Positions 1 through 4,908 of a stretch of DNA of 25,917 nt are shown here, piece after piece. Where the stretch lies: positions 1 through 25,917 of the IMG/VR virus record IMGVR_UViG_3300025085_002306; one strand, 5' to 3'. Origin of the DNA: a virus. How positions within the stretch are numbered: position 1 is the stretch's first letter; each line of letters begins with the position of its first letter. The position numbers and the translations under genes are program-made. Under the pieces are notes generated by a model, which worked only from the letters and a program-made list of their open reading frames with translations, did no database searches and was not told where the DNA came from.

Positions 1-39
1 TGTAACGCCCATATAGTATACGGATAAATGTAGTGTTAC

Positions 40-111
40 GGGCGAATAGTTCAGAGGTAGAACACTTGATTTACATTCAAGTTGTCGGGGGTTCGATCCC
101 CTCTTCGCCCA
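40..111 (+). tRNA. tRNA-Val (anticodon UAC)
   Basis: A full cloverleaf can be drawn. The acceptor stem GGGCGAA (40-46) pairs with TTCGCCC (104-110), with discriminator A at 111. The D stem is GTTC/GAAC, the anticodon stem CTTGA/TCAAG closes the loop TTTACAT (70-76) with anticodon TAC, and the T stem carries the TTCGATC loop at 92-98. CCA is not encoded. It reads GUA and probably other valine codons. Confidence 0.93.
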
Positions 112-133
112 TGTCAAATTCAAAGTATTACTA

Positions 134-382
134 ATGATTACTATTAGATGTAAAGAATGTAGAAAAGAACTGACTGGTACTAATAAAGTTCAGTTCTGCG
201 GTTGTCCAAATCAAATGAGTTTGATGGATAATAAAATTGGTGCCAAAGACTTGGATAAAGTTGTAATGGTAACCAACGATGTAGAGAGAAAAATTGATAG
301 TCATTTTTCCAGTCAGGAACTTCTCTATCAAGAGGAGAGGCGCAGACGCAAAGTTCGTAGATTAGACTTTGAAGTCAAATGA
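134..382 (+). CDS. Small zinc-ribbon-like phage protein
   Basis: An 82-residue protein of unknown function. Its N-terminus has four cysteines spaced as C6-x2-C9 and C22-x-C24, an arrangement that could bind one zinc ion, although no zinc-finger family can be named from it. The C-terminal third is highly charged, with a run of arginines and lysines (EERRRRKVRR), which might contact nucleic acid. It begins 22 bases after the Val tRNA and its stop overlaps the next start by four bases, so it is probably translated together with the oxygenase gene. No clear Shine-Dalgarno precedes the ATG. The zinc binding is inferred from spacing only. Confidence 0.7.
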   Translation: MITIRCKECRKELTGTNKVQFCGCPNQMSLMDNKIGAKDLDKVVMVTNDVERKIDSHFSSQELLYQEERRRRKVRRLDFEVK

Positions 383-996
383 CATACAATATTACCCCAC
401 TCTTTTCAACACCAATTTATTCTCAGAATACTAATTTTAAATTCTTTGAAAAAGAAAAAGAGTTTGTAAATTCTTTACGATATGTAGATCATGGAAGTGG
501 TTGCATGTTGTCTAAAGATGAGTATATTTTTAAGCACAAAAATTTAAACAGAATCAAAATTGAATGTGAAAATCATCTTAAAGTTTATACAAAAAAAGTT
601 TTATGTATAAATGAAAATTTTTATATTACTAATTCTTGGATTACAAAAAAAGAAAGAGGACAATTCCACAATTGGCATATGCATCCAAACTCTGTATTTA
701 GTGGAGTTTTTTATATGAATGTTGAGGGATCTGATTGTAAATTAAACTTTAAGGCAAAACCTCAATTTTCACCAGGCGTATTAGAATATTCTCACTCTGA
801 GTATAATCAATTTAATTCGGAGAAATGGTGGATATCCGTTAAAAGTGGAACTATGATTATTTTTCCTTCACACCTTGAACATGGTGTTGATCAAAATCTT
901 TTTTATGATAATAGAATCGTTATTGGATTTAATACTTTTGTCAAAGGCAATTTTGGAAATGTTGGAAATGGGTATGTTAAACGTTTAACGTTATAA
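379..996 (+). CDS. 2-oxoglutarate-Fe(II) oxygenase-like protein
   Basis: This 205-residue protein resembles the phage/cyanobacterial 2OG-Fe(II) oxygenase family with a double-stranded beta-helix core (2OG-FeII_Oxy_5 type). The signature is NWHMHPNSVFSGVFYM around residues 98-113, where H100 and H102 are likely iron ligands. It is followed by FPSHLEHGV at 162-170, giving the distal histidine, and R179, which probably binds the 2-oxoglutarate carboxylate. Such genes are frequent in T4-like cyanophages and their substrates are mostly unknown. The ATG overlaps the upstream stop (ATGA). It is more AT-rich than the sugar genes downstream. The family call is firm; substrate and role in infection are not known. 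Confidence 0.85.
   Translation: MTYNITPLFSTPIYSQNTNFKFFEKEKEFVNSLRYVDHGSGCMLSKDEYIFKHKNLNRIKIECENHLKVYTKKVLCINENFYITNSWITKKERGQFHNWHMHPNSVFSGVFYMNVEGSDCKLNFKAKPQFSPGVLEYSHSEYNQFNSEKWWISVKSGTMIIFPSHLEHGVDQNLFYDNRIVIGFNTFVKGNFGNVGNGYVKRLTL
976..989. repeat. 14-bp perfect palindrome
   Basis: GTTAAACGTTTAAC is a perfect inverted repeat with no spacer, lying in the last codons of the oxygenase gene. A weaker CCAC/GTGG pairing (1000-1016) follows without a U-run, so this is not a convincing terminator. It could be a protein-binding dyad, or it may be chance. Confidence 0.5.
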
Positions 997-1034
997 TTTC
1001 CACATAATTAAAGTGGGTATAGCGATTTGATACA

Positions 1035-1041
1035 TTAAATA
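1035..1041 (+). promoter_or_regulatory. Possible late-type promoter (TTAAATA)
   Basis: TTAAATA followed by GT resembles the T4-like late promoter core TATAAATA. It lies 25 bases before the ATG of the 51-residue gene in a short intergenic gap. The same TAAATAGT string occurs before the gene at 3463. The match is imperfect, so this is tentative. Confidence 0.35.
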
Positions 1042-1066
1042 GTATTGTAGACACTTTCTTTCTACC

Positions 1067-1222
1067 ATGCATCCCGACGAATTAGCCAATTGGGCAGTAA
1101 TCAAAAAAGTTTTTGAGGAAAACGGCACAACAAACAACTACTATTATAAGCGAGCCTGTGCTATAGTAGGAGGACTACCAGACCCTATGAGTAGTTTGCC
1201 TAATGTCTCACAGGATGAATGA
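1067..1222 (+). CDS. Hypothetical 51-residue protein
   Basis: A short reading frame starting MHPDELANWAVIKKVFEE and ending in NVSQDE. Codon use looks coding-like and it fills the gap after the oxygenase. It has no transmembrane segment. I do not recognise the family. Its end overlaps the following reading frame, as is usual for neighbouring genes here. No clear Shine-Dalgarno precedes the ATG. It is real as far as packing and overlap suggest, but has no assignable function. Confidence 0.6.
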   Translation: MHPDELANWAVIKKVFEENGTTNNYYYKRACAIVGGLPDPMSSLPNVSQDE

Positions 1223-1418
1223 AATAAAACCAGTACATTATATTACTGAAGAAAAATGTCAGGAGATGATTGATGATGCCATACGAAAACATAATCGCAA
1301 TGCTGGAATTATCAGTATGTGTGTTGGTTGGGTTGTTCTCGCACTTTTTGCTGAGGGTTTACTTCGACTTATCGGAGTGATTCCTCCACTATTACCTTGG
1401 TTAAATATACAACTATGA
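1203..1418 (+). CDS. Small single-span membrane protein
   Basis: A 71-residue protein with a soluble charged N-terminus (about residues 1-33, ending in RKHNRN) followed by a hydrophobic stretch from about 34 to 67, long enough for one or two membrane passes. The ATG at 1215 (MNEIKPVHY) is an alternative start that overlaps the upstream stop more tightly; neither has a strong Shine-Dalgarno. The next gene starts at the ATGA overlap. Function unknown. The position within a string of minute membrane peptides suggests a host-membrane accessory role, which is inference. Confidence 0.65.
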   Translation: MSHRMNEIKPVHYITEEKCQEMIDDAIRKHNRNAGIISMCVGWVVLALFAEGLLRLIGVIPPLLPWLNIQL

Positions 1419-1510
1419 TGAGTGGATTGTTTGTTTTTGGATTTATTAGTTTGATGGTTATTGCCATGGAGATAACATGGTCTGTAAAAAATAGAGGAAG
1501 ATTAAAATGA
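1415..1510 (+). CDS. 31-residue membrane peptide
   Basis: A minute reading frame beginning MMSGLFVFGFISLMV, with one hydrophobic span (about residues 3-19) and a basic tail NRGRLK. It overlaps the previous stop and the next start by ATGA on both sides, strong evidence that it is translated within a coupled string. The tail would be cytoplasmic by the positive-inside rule. Function unknown. Confidence 0.6.
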   Translation: MMSGLFVFGFISLMVIAMEITWSVKNRGRLK

Positions 1511-1977
1511 AAGTTGGATTGATTGGTTTAGGTCGTACTGGTGAAGGTATGGCTCGCCGTATGCTTGCAAAGGGTATTGAAGTTTGGGGTTATAGTAGTA
1601 CTAACTACGAGAATGCCTGTGGACAATATGAAGCAGGATACATTAGTGGATGTGTAACTTCACTAGAGTATCTTGTCCAAGCAGTTAAATCTGATGGTAA
1701 GAAATATACTAGTGCAGGAAGAATTCCTGGTATTTTTCAGATTACACTTCCAGAAAAAAAGGCAGAAGATACCCTTGATGAGTTGTTACCTTTACTTGAG
1801 GAAGGTGATATCATCATTGACCATAGCACTAGTGACATAACAAAGTGTCAGGAACTAGAGAAGTATTGCTCTAAGTTAGGTATCTCATATATCTTCTCTG
1901 GAGTATATGGAGCACCTGGTGCTATTGATGTTTGTTCAAAAATTTTCCAATCACTATCACCAGGTAATGTTGAATGA
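1507..1977 (+). CDS. Truncated 6-phosphogluconate dehydrogenase-like NAD(P)-binding protein
   Basis: A 156-residue protein matching only the N-terminal Rossmann domain of 6-phosphogluconate dehydrogenase. It starts MKVGLIGLGRTGEGMARR, close to the GLGRMG..MxRR dinucleotide-binding signature, and carries GDIIIDHSTSD near residues 100-110 at the place of the family's GDxxIDGGNS. The segment FSGVYGAPGA replaces the usual GTSGGVWG. Family enzymes are about 300-470 residues; the C-terminal helical domain and the catalytic lysine that follows the Rossmann domain are missing. Full gnd genes are known cyanophage metabolic genes that support NADPH production. This one may instead be a relic, a cofactor-binding regulator or half of a split enzyme. 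No gnd C-terminal half was seen elsewhere in the window. Confidence 0.8.
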   Translation: MKVGLIGLGRTGEGMARRMLAKGIEVWGYSSTNYENACGQYEAGYISGCVTSLEYLVQAVKSDGKKYTSAGRIPGIFQITLPEKKAEDTLDELLPLLEEGDIIIDHSTSDITKCQELEKYCSKLGISYIFSGVYGAPGAIDVCSKIFQSLSPGNVE

Positions 1978-2105
1978 CTTTAGCACATGTCCTACTTTTC
2001 GGATCATTACCATTCATATGTGCCACCGCATATTTCGGGTACAGAAAGGGTGAAAATGTCTATTATGAAAGTGACAAATATGACGGAAATGGAACAGCGC
2101 ATTAA
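1974..2105 (+). CDS. 43-residue membrane peptide
   Basis: This frame starts at an ATGA overlap with the previous stop: MTLAHVLLFGSLPFIC, one membrane span (about residues 3-21), then a polar tail rich in Tyr, Asp and Gly ending DGNGTAH. The composition looks like a genuine small membrane protein. It overlaps the following gene by 50 bases in another frame. Function unknown. Confidence 0.6.
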   Translation: MTLAHVLLFGSLPFICATAYFGYRKGENVYYESDKYDGNGTAH

Positions 2106-2307
2106 GATGAGGTATGCGTTTGCCATGTCATCATTTGGTAGAATGTTTAGACCTAATAATATTGTATATGAGATGAGAGCACTTTGTAGAGAGTGGTCTG
2201 AAAATATTGATGAGATTCCACCTGCTAAAGACTTGTATCAAGTTGATCGTTACTTTCTAGAACTTTGGAAAACAAGGGAGATTGCTCATGGGCAACATAG
2301 CACTTAA
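2056..2307 (+). CDS. Hypothetical 83-residue protein
   Basis: A soluble, largely helical protein. The frame is open from an ATG at 1987, but I chose the ATG at 2056 because AAAGGGTG lies just before it at good Shine-Dalgarno distance and because the sequence before it is better explained by the 43-residue peptide in another frame. Later ATGs at 2080 or 2089 are also possible. The C-terminal half (about residues 38-78) contains a charged segment with EMRALCREW and QVDRYFLELW. No family recognised. Its end overlaps the next small gene. Confidence 0.6.
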   Translation: MSIMKVTNMTEMEQRIKMRYAFAMSSFGRMFRPNNIVYEMRALCREWSENIDEIPPAKDLYQVDRYFLELWKTREIAHGQHST

Positions 2308-2458
2308 GGCAGCACACTTTGCTTCTGCAACACTCAACAATCCATGGGGTATTGGTAGTTTAAGTTTCATATTAGTCTTTGTTCCTGTCATAGGAATGTG
2401 GGCAGTTCACAAATATAACTGGCAACACTGGGCCCCATTTGACAGCGAACATAAGTAG
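2288..2458 (+). CDS. 56-residue membrane protein
   Basis: A small protein starting MGNIALKAAHFASATL, with one hydrophobic segment (about residues 22-40) and an aromatic, histidine-containing tail (HKYNWQHWAPF). It overlaps the preceding gene by 20 bases. The perfect -35 box TTGACA of the next promoter lies within its last codons. Function unknown; possibly an inner or thylakoid membrane accessory peptide. Confidence 0.6.
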   Translation: MGNIALKAAHFASATLNNPWGIGSLSFILVFVPVIGMWAVHKYNWQHWAPFDSEHK

Positions 2459-2467
2459 AGATATAAT
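2439..2467 (+). promoter_or_regulatory. Consensus sigma-70 promoter for the antitoxin-like gene
   Basis: TTGACA (2439-2444) and TATAAT (2462-2467) separated by 17 bases, a perfect match to the sigma-70 consensus. The predicted transcript start is near 2474, about 15 bases before the ATG at 2489. The -35 box sits inside the preceding coding sequence. It likely also drives the two tRNAs downstream. Confidence 0.85.
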
Positions 2468-2488
2468 GTATGCATACATAATGCAACT

Positions 2489-2659
2489 ATGAAATTTTAC
2501 TCCGTGGAATACTGGCAGGAGAACTGGGAAAAACTCATGGATAGAGTTGAGAGTGGTGAGACAATAGGAGTAGAAAATAAAAATGGTGAGAGAGCAGTGA
2601 TGATACCTGCAGATGATGAACTCATACGAATACACACAACTCACGATGATGCATCTTGA
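2489..2659 (+). CDS. Phd/YefM-like antitoxin domain protein
   Basis: A 56-residue protein whose pattern matches the Phd/YefM antitoxin DNA-binding fold: an N-terminal strand and helix (MKFYSVEYWQENWEKLMDRV), then ESGETIGVENKNGERAVMIP, equivalent to the family's xxGexixIxrxGkpvavlvp turn and strands. The usual 75-90 residue antitoxins carry a C-terminal tail that wraps the toxin; here that tail is very short (about 15 residues after MIP). No toxin gene (RelE, Doc or YoeB type) sits next to it; tRNA genes follow directly. A role in repressing its own promoter, in modulating host genes or in neutralising a host toxin are all possible. The family call rests on pattern recognition only. Confidence 0.6.
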   Translation: MKFYSVEYWQENWEKLMDRVESGETIGVENKNGERAVMIPADDELIRIHTTHDDAS

Positions 2660-2731
2660 GGGACTGTCGCATATTGGTTAATGCTCTCTGCTTATAACGG
2701 GGTAAACTGGGTTCAATTCCCAGCAGTCCTA
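2660..2731 (+). tRNA. tRNA-Ile (anticodon UAU)
   Basis: Acceptor GGGACTG (2660-2666) pairs with CAGTCCT (2724-2730); the first pair is a G-U wobble, and the discriminator is A2731. D stem GCAT/ATGC, anticodon stem CTCTG/CGGGG (with wobbles) around loop CTTATAA giving anticodon TAT, T stem CTGGG/CCCAG with loop TTCAATT. It reads AUA, a codon common in this AT-leaning phage. It starts one base after the antitoxin stop. Confidence 0.87.
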
Positions 2732-2734
2732 TTT

Positions 2735-2807
2735 GCTTCCTTAGCAATCTGGTGAATGCAGCAAACTCATAATTTGCCTAAGGTGAGTTCGATCCTCACA
2801 GGAAGCA
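2735..2807 (+). tRNA. tRNA with CAU anticodon (Met, or Ile if modified)
   Basis: Acceptor GCTTCCT (2735-2741) pairs with AGGAAGC (2800-2806), discriminator A2807. D stem GCA/TGC, anticodon stem GCAAA/TTTGC around CTCATAA (anticodon CAT, 2768-2770), T stem GTGAG/CTCAC with loop TTCGATC. CCA is not encoded. A CAU tRNA can be Met or, with lysidine, Ile; I favour Met since an Ile-UAU tRNA lies immediately upstream. Confidence 0.87.
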
Positions 2808-2808
2808 C

Positions 2809-2838
2809 TTGACAGAAACCATGTCAAACCCTTATAAT
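2809..2838 (+). promoter_or_regulatory. Consensus sigma-70 promoter
   Basis: TTGACA (2809-2814) and TATAAT (2833-2838) with an 18-base spacer, starting two bases after the CAU tRNA. It should drive the pair of genes beginning at 2861. Confidence 0.85.
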
Positions 2839-2860
2839 ACTAAGGTCAACAAACGAGACG

Positions 2861-3073
2861 ATGACACTCACTACTAAGTTCAAGAAAGACATCCAAACCC
2901 TCAGGGGTGCGGTAAATGGAGAGTTCTTCCTGGATGTGAAGAATCCGAAACTTCTCAAAAAGGTCCGTCGTTATTATGAAAACACTGGTGTTGTCTTTTC
3001 AGGCGATGCCCTTGATGATTATGATATTTTGATGGAACAAATCTCTGTCGATCTTGAAGCGGTAGAAGCATGA
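2861..3073 (+). CDS. Hypothetical 70-residue protein
   Basis: A small soluble acidic/basic mixed protein (MTLTTKFKKDIQTLRGAVNG start, acidic end DLEAVEA). Secondary structure looks mostly helical. It sits directly behind a consensus promoter, which points to early expression after infection. Its stop overlaps the next start as ATGA. I do not recognise a family; small early cyanophage proteins of this size often act on host functions, but nothing in this sequence shows which. Confidence 0.7.
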   Translation: MTLTTKFKKDIQTLRGAVNGEFFLDVKNPKLLKKVRRYYENTGVVFSGDALDDYDILMEQISVDLEAVEA

Positions 3074-3351
3074 ACGATCTAGATCCTAAGTCTGTTGACT
3101 CAACAAAAACTATTGTTATTCATGAACGATTCCCTTATAGGTTCGTTCAGAGAGGTTACATTCAACTTAATGGTAAACCAGATTTTCGTATGCAAAAAGC
3201 AAATGAGTATACTAAAAAATACTCTGATGTTTATTTGTTTGATAATGGAGATCAAATGCTTCTTGCTATTGAAGACCCAGAATATCCTAAATGGTTAGAT
3301 CCAGATGGTGTCCCTTGTTATACAAAAGACTCGGTAAGTCGTGTAAACTAG
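3070..3351 (+). CDS. Hypothetical 93-residue protein
   Basis: A soluble protein rich in aromatic residues, translationally coupled to the gene before it. Alternating polar and hydrophobic residues around 15-35 (TIVIHERFPYRFVQRGYIQL) and 55-75 (VYLFDNGDQMLLAI) suggest beta strands. The C-terminus has PEYPKWLDPDGVPCYT. No known motif is seen. A structured RNA element begins a few bases after its stop. Function unknown. Confidence 0.7.
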   Translation: MNDLDPKSVDSTKTIVIHERFPYRFVQRGYIQLNGKPDFRMQKANEYTKKYSDVYLFDNGDQMLLAIEDPEYPKWLDPDGVPCYTKDSVSRVN

Positions 3352-3357
3352 CCCTGG

Positions 3358-3423
3358 TCGGGATGGTCTTAAGACCCCTGCGTTTCTTAGTTCGTAAAAC
3401 TAAGTGGTGGAGTCATTAGACCC
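3358..3423 (+). ncRNA. Structured RNA element, unit 1
   Basis: Hairpin A is GGTCTTAAGACC (3365-3376), a palindrome enclosed by GG/CC. Hairpin B is CTTAGTT (3386-3392) / AACTAAG (3398-3404), preceded by TTT and followed by GTGGTG. The layout recurs twice downstream with paired base changes. It lies just after the stop of the gene ending at 3351 and before the gene at 3463, so it would be in that mRNA as a 3' or 5' untranslated element. Confidence 0.6.
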
Positions 3424-3432
3424 TTCTAAAAA

Positions 3433-3439
3433 CTAAATA
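3433..3439 (+). promoter_or_regulatory. Possible late-type promoter (CTAAATA)
   Basis: CTAAATA followed by GT, 23 bases before the ATG at 3463, resembles the T4-like late core with one or two changes and shares TAAATAGT with the site at 1035. Tentative. Confidence 0.35.
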
Positions 3440-3462
3440 GTCCAAGAGTTATTTTAATCAAA

Positions 3463-3657
3463 ATGTCAACACAAGGAAAGGCAGCACGATCTGCAACTGG
3501 TGCAGCGATGTCAAAGTATGACGTAGAAGTCGAAGCAAGACTTAACGCACTTGAGTCAGCAATTCATTCACATGAAGGTGGCGGAGATGACGCGAGAGTA
3601 GAGCAATTAATTGCCACACTCAAGCGTGAGTTTCCTGCTAAGTTTGCGGATCTCTAA
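3463..3657 (+). CDS. Hypothetical 64-residue helical protein
   Basis: Begins MSTQGKAARSATGAAMSKYD, then a heptad-like helical region VEVEARLNALESAIHSHEGG, a glycine/aspartate hinge (GGGDDARVE) and a second helix to the end FPAKFADL. A short coiled coil or small adaptor is plausible. It stands alone between structured RNA units 1 and 2, and the first bases of unit 2 lie within its last codons. It has no family I can name, and no Shine-Dalgarno is visible. Confidence 0.7.
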   Translation: MSTQGKAARSATGAAMSKYDVEVEARLNALESAIHSHEGGGDDARVEQLIATLKREFPAKFADL

Positions 3658-3687
3658 GGTTTCTTACTTTACCTAAGAGTAAGTGGT
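3646..3687 (+). ncRNA. Structured RNA element, unit 2 (short form)
   Basis: GCGGAT, a short linker in place of hairpin A, then TTT and hairpin B: CTTACT (3663-3668) / AGTAAG (3678-3683) with two further T-A pairs above a bulged G (3677), followed by GTGGTG. Relative to units 1 and 3 the stem differs by compensating changes. It begins over the stop codon of the upstream gene. Confidence 0.55.
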
Positions 3688-3742
3688 GCGGATGGGATAC
3701 TCCCGCCCTGTTTCTTGCTTCAGGTAAAAGAGCAAGTGGCGT
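3688..3742 (+). ncRNA. Structured RNA element, unit 3
   Basis: GCGGAT, hairpin A GGGA (3694-3697) TAC TCCC (3701-3704), then CTGTTT and hairpin B CTTGCT (3714-3719) / AGCAAG (3731-3736) with the same bulged G (3730) as unit 2, then GTGGCG. It is 42 bases downstream of unit 2 in register and just upstream of the terminator that precedes the sugar operon. Confidence 0.6.
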
Positions 3743-3759
3743 GCATGACAAGACCTTCA

Positions 3760-3788
3760 AAGACCCTTGACAACAAGGGTCTTTTTTT
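3760..3788 (+). terminator. Rho-independent terminator
   Basis: AAGACCCTTG (3760-3769) pairs perfectly with CAAGGGTCTT (3774-3783) across the four-base loop ACAA, followed by a run of T to 3788. It should stop transcription from the genes ending at 3657. Confidence 0.92.
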
Positions 3789-3795
3789 GTATGAT
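3767..3795 (+). promoter_or_regulatory. Sigma-70 promoter for the glycan operon, overlapping the terminator
   Basis: TTGACA (3767-3772), 17-base spacer, TATGAT (3790-3795). The -35 box forms part of the stem and loop of the terminator. The transcript would start near 3802, leaving an 18-base A/T-rich leader before the ATG at 3820. Confidence 0.75.
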
Positions 3796-3819
3796 ACATA
3801 AGAAGAAACTTTTTTATTA

Positions 3820-4908
3820 ATGTCTGAATACAGTAAGACAGCACTGGTGCTTGGTGCTGGTGGCTTTATTGGAAGTCATATGGTTAAACGACTACGATCC
3901 GAGGGATACTGGGTGCGTGGTGTTGATCTCAAGTATCCTGAGTTCTCTTCGACTCAAGCACATGAGTTTGTTCAGGGAGATTTGCGTGACGTAAGACTTG
4001 TTCAGGAAGTTATCCAATTCAAAGGATATTCCGGTAACTACAACGCAAACGTACCCTATCAGTACGTTCAACCTTTTGATGAGATCTATCAGTTTGCTGC
4101 TGATATGGGTGGTGCAGGTTTTGTTTTCACTGGAGAAAATGATGCAGACATCATGCACAACTCTGTGTCTATCAACTTAAATGTTCTTGAAGAAGTTCGT
4201 AAGTTGAATGAAACGTTTGATGGTGTAGTTAAGGACTGGACTGAATGCAATCGTCCTAAACTTGATCAACCCACCAAGATCTTCTACTCTGGTTCTGCTT
4301 GCATGTATCCTGAGTACAACCAACTCGATCCTGATAACCCCGATTGCCGTGAAGAATCTGCATACCCCGCAGCACCAGACTCCGAGTATGGATGGGAGAA
4401 ACTCTTCAGTGAGCGTCTCTACTTTGCTTACAATCGTAACCATGGCATCCCTGTTCGGGTTGCTAGGTATCACAACATCTTCGGTCCTGAAGGAACCTGG
4501 GAAGGAGGAAGAGAGAAAGCACCAGCTGCAATCTGCCGTAAAGTTGCTTACCTCCCGGAGCAGGGTGGAGCAATCGAGGTGTGGGGAGATGGCTTACAAA
4601 CTCGTTCCTTCTTGTTCGTTGACGAATGCGTTGAAGCAACTAGAAGACTAATGGATAGTGACTTTATGGGTCCTGTGAATATTGGTTCTGAGGAGATGGT
4701 CACTATCAATCAACTTGTAGAGACTGCTGCTAAAGTTGCAGAAAAGGAAGTTGCTAAGATTCATATCGACGGCCCTCTGGGTGTTCGTGGTCGTAACTCT
4801 AACAACGACCTGATTCGTGAGAATCTTGATTGGGACTATTCTCAAACCTTAGAAGAAGGTATTCGTATTACATATAACTGGATTAAGGAACAAATCGATG
4901 TCATTTGA
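3820..4908 (+). CDS. GDP-mannose 3,5-epimerase-like enzyme
   Basis: A 362-residue extended short-chain dehydrogenase/epimerase. The NAD site is GAGGFIGSH (12-20). The sequence follows plant-type GDP-mannose 3,5-epimerase closely: GSACMYPEYNQ with the catalytic Cys at 161, Y190-x3-K194, HNIFGPEGTWEGGREKAPAA with K233, WGDGLQTRSF with R262, and a C-terminus GVRGRNSNNDLI and ITYNWIKEQI. That family converts GDP-mannose to GDP-L-galactose (and GDP-L-gulose). All catalytic residues I know for the family are present, plus two insertions near residues 68-82 and 138-150. It is the first gene of the operon, directly behind the strong promoter. GDP-fucose synthase (WcaG-like) is the main alternative, but the GGREKAPAA and GTW features favour GME. 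Confidence 0.85.
   Translation: MSEYSKTALVLGAGGFIGSHMVKRLRSEGYWVRGVDLKYPEFSSTQAHEFVQGDLRDVRLVQEVIQFKGYSGNYNANVPYQYVQPFDEIYQFAADMGGAGFVFTGENDADIMHNSVSINLNVLEEVRKLNETFDGVVKDWTECNRPKLDQPTKIFYSGSACMYPEYNQLDPDNPDCREESAYPAAPDSEYGWEKLFSERLYFAYNRNHGIPVRVARYHNIFGPEGTWEGGREKAPAAICRKVAYLPEQGGAIEVWGDGLQTRSFLFVDECVEATRRLMDSDFMGPVNIGSEEMVTINQLVETAAKVAEKEVAKIHIDGPLGVRGRNSNNDLIRENLDWDYSQTLEEGIRITYNWIKEQIDVI

Noticed and set aside
1-11. Possible 3' end of another tRNA (AACGCCCA)
   Set aside because: The bases could be an acceptor 3' arm, but the rest lies outside the window, so it cannot be tested.
1000-1016. Hairpin CCAC/GTGG after the oxygenase gene
   Set aside because: Short stem, nine-base loop and no U-run, so not called as a terminator.
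1987-2055. Upstream start for the second 2-kb gene
   Set aside because: No Shine-Dalgarno and it lies in a region better explained by the 43-residue peptide in another frame.
3095-3298. 67-residue frame inside 3070-3351
   Set aside because: It is a +1 shadow of the coupled gene and has a poor start and atypical composition.
4177-4473. Minus-strand open frames in the sugar operon, for example 98 residues here
   Set aside because: They mirror a strongly motif-supported + strand gene; no promoter or ribosome site is seen. The same applies to the other minus-strand frames.
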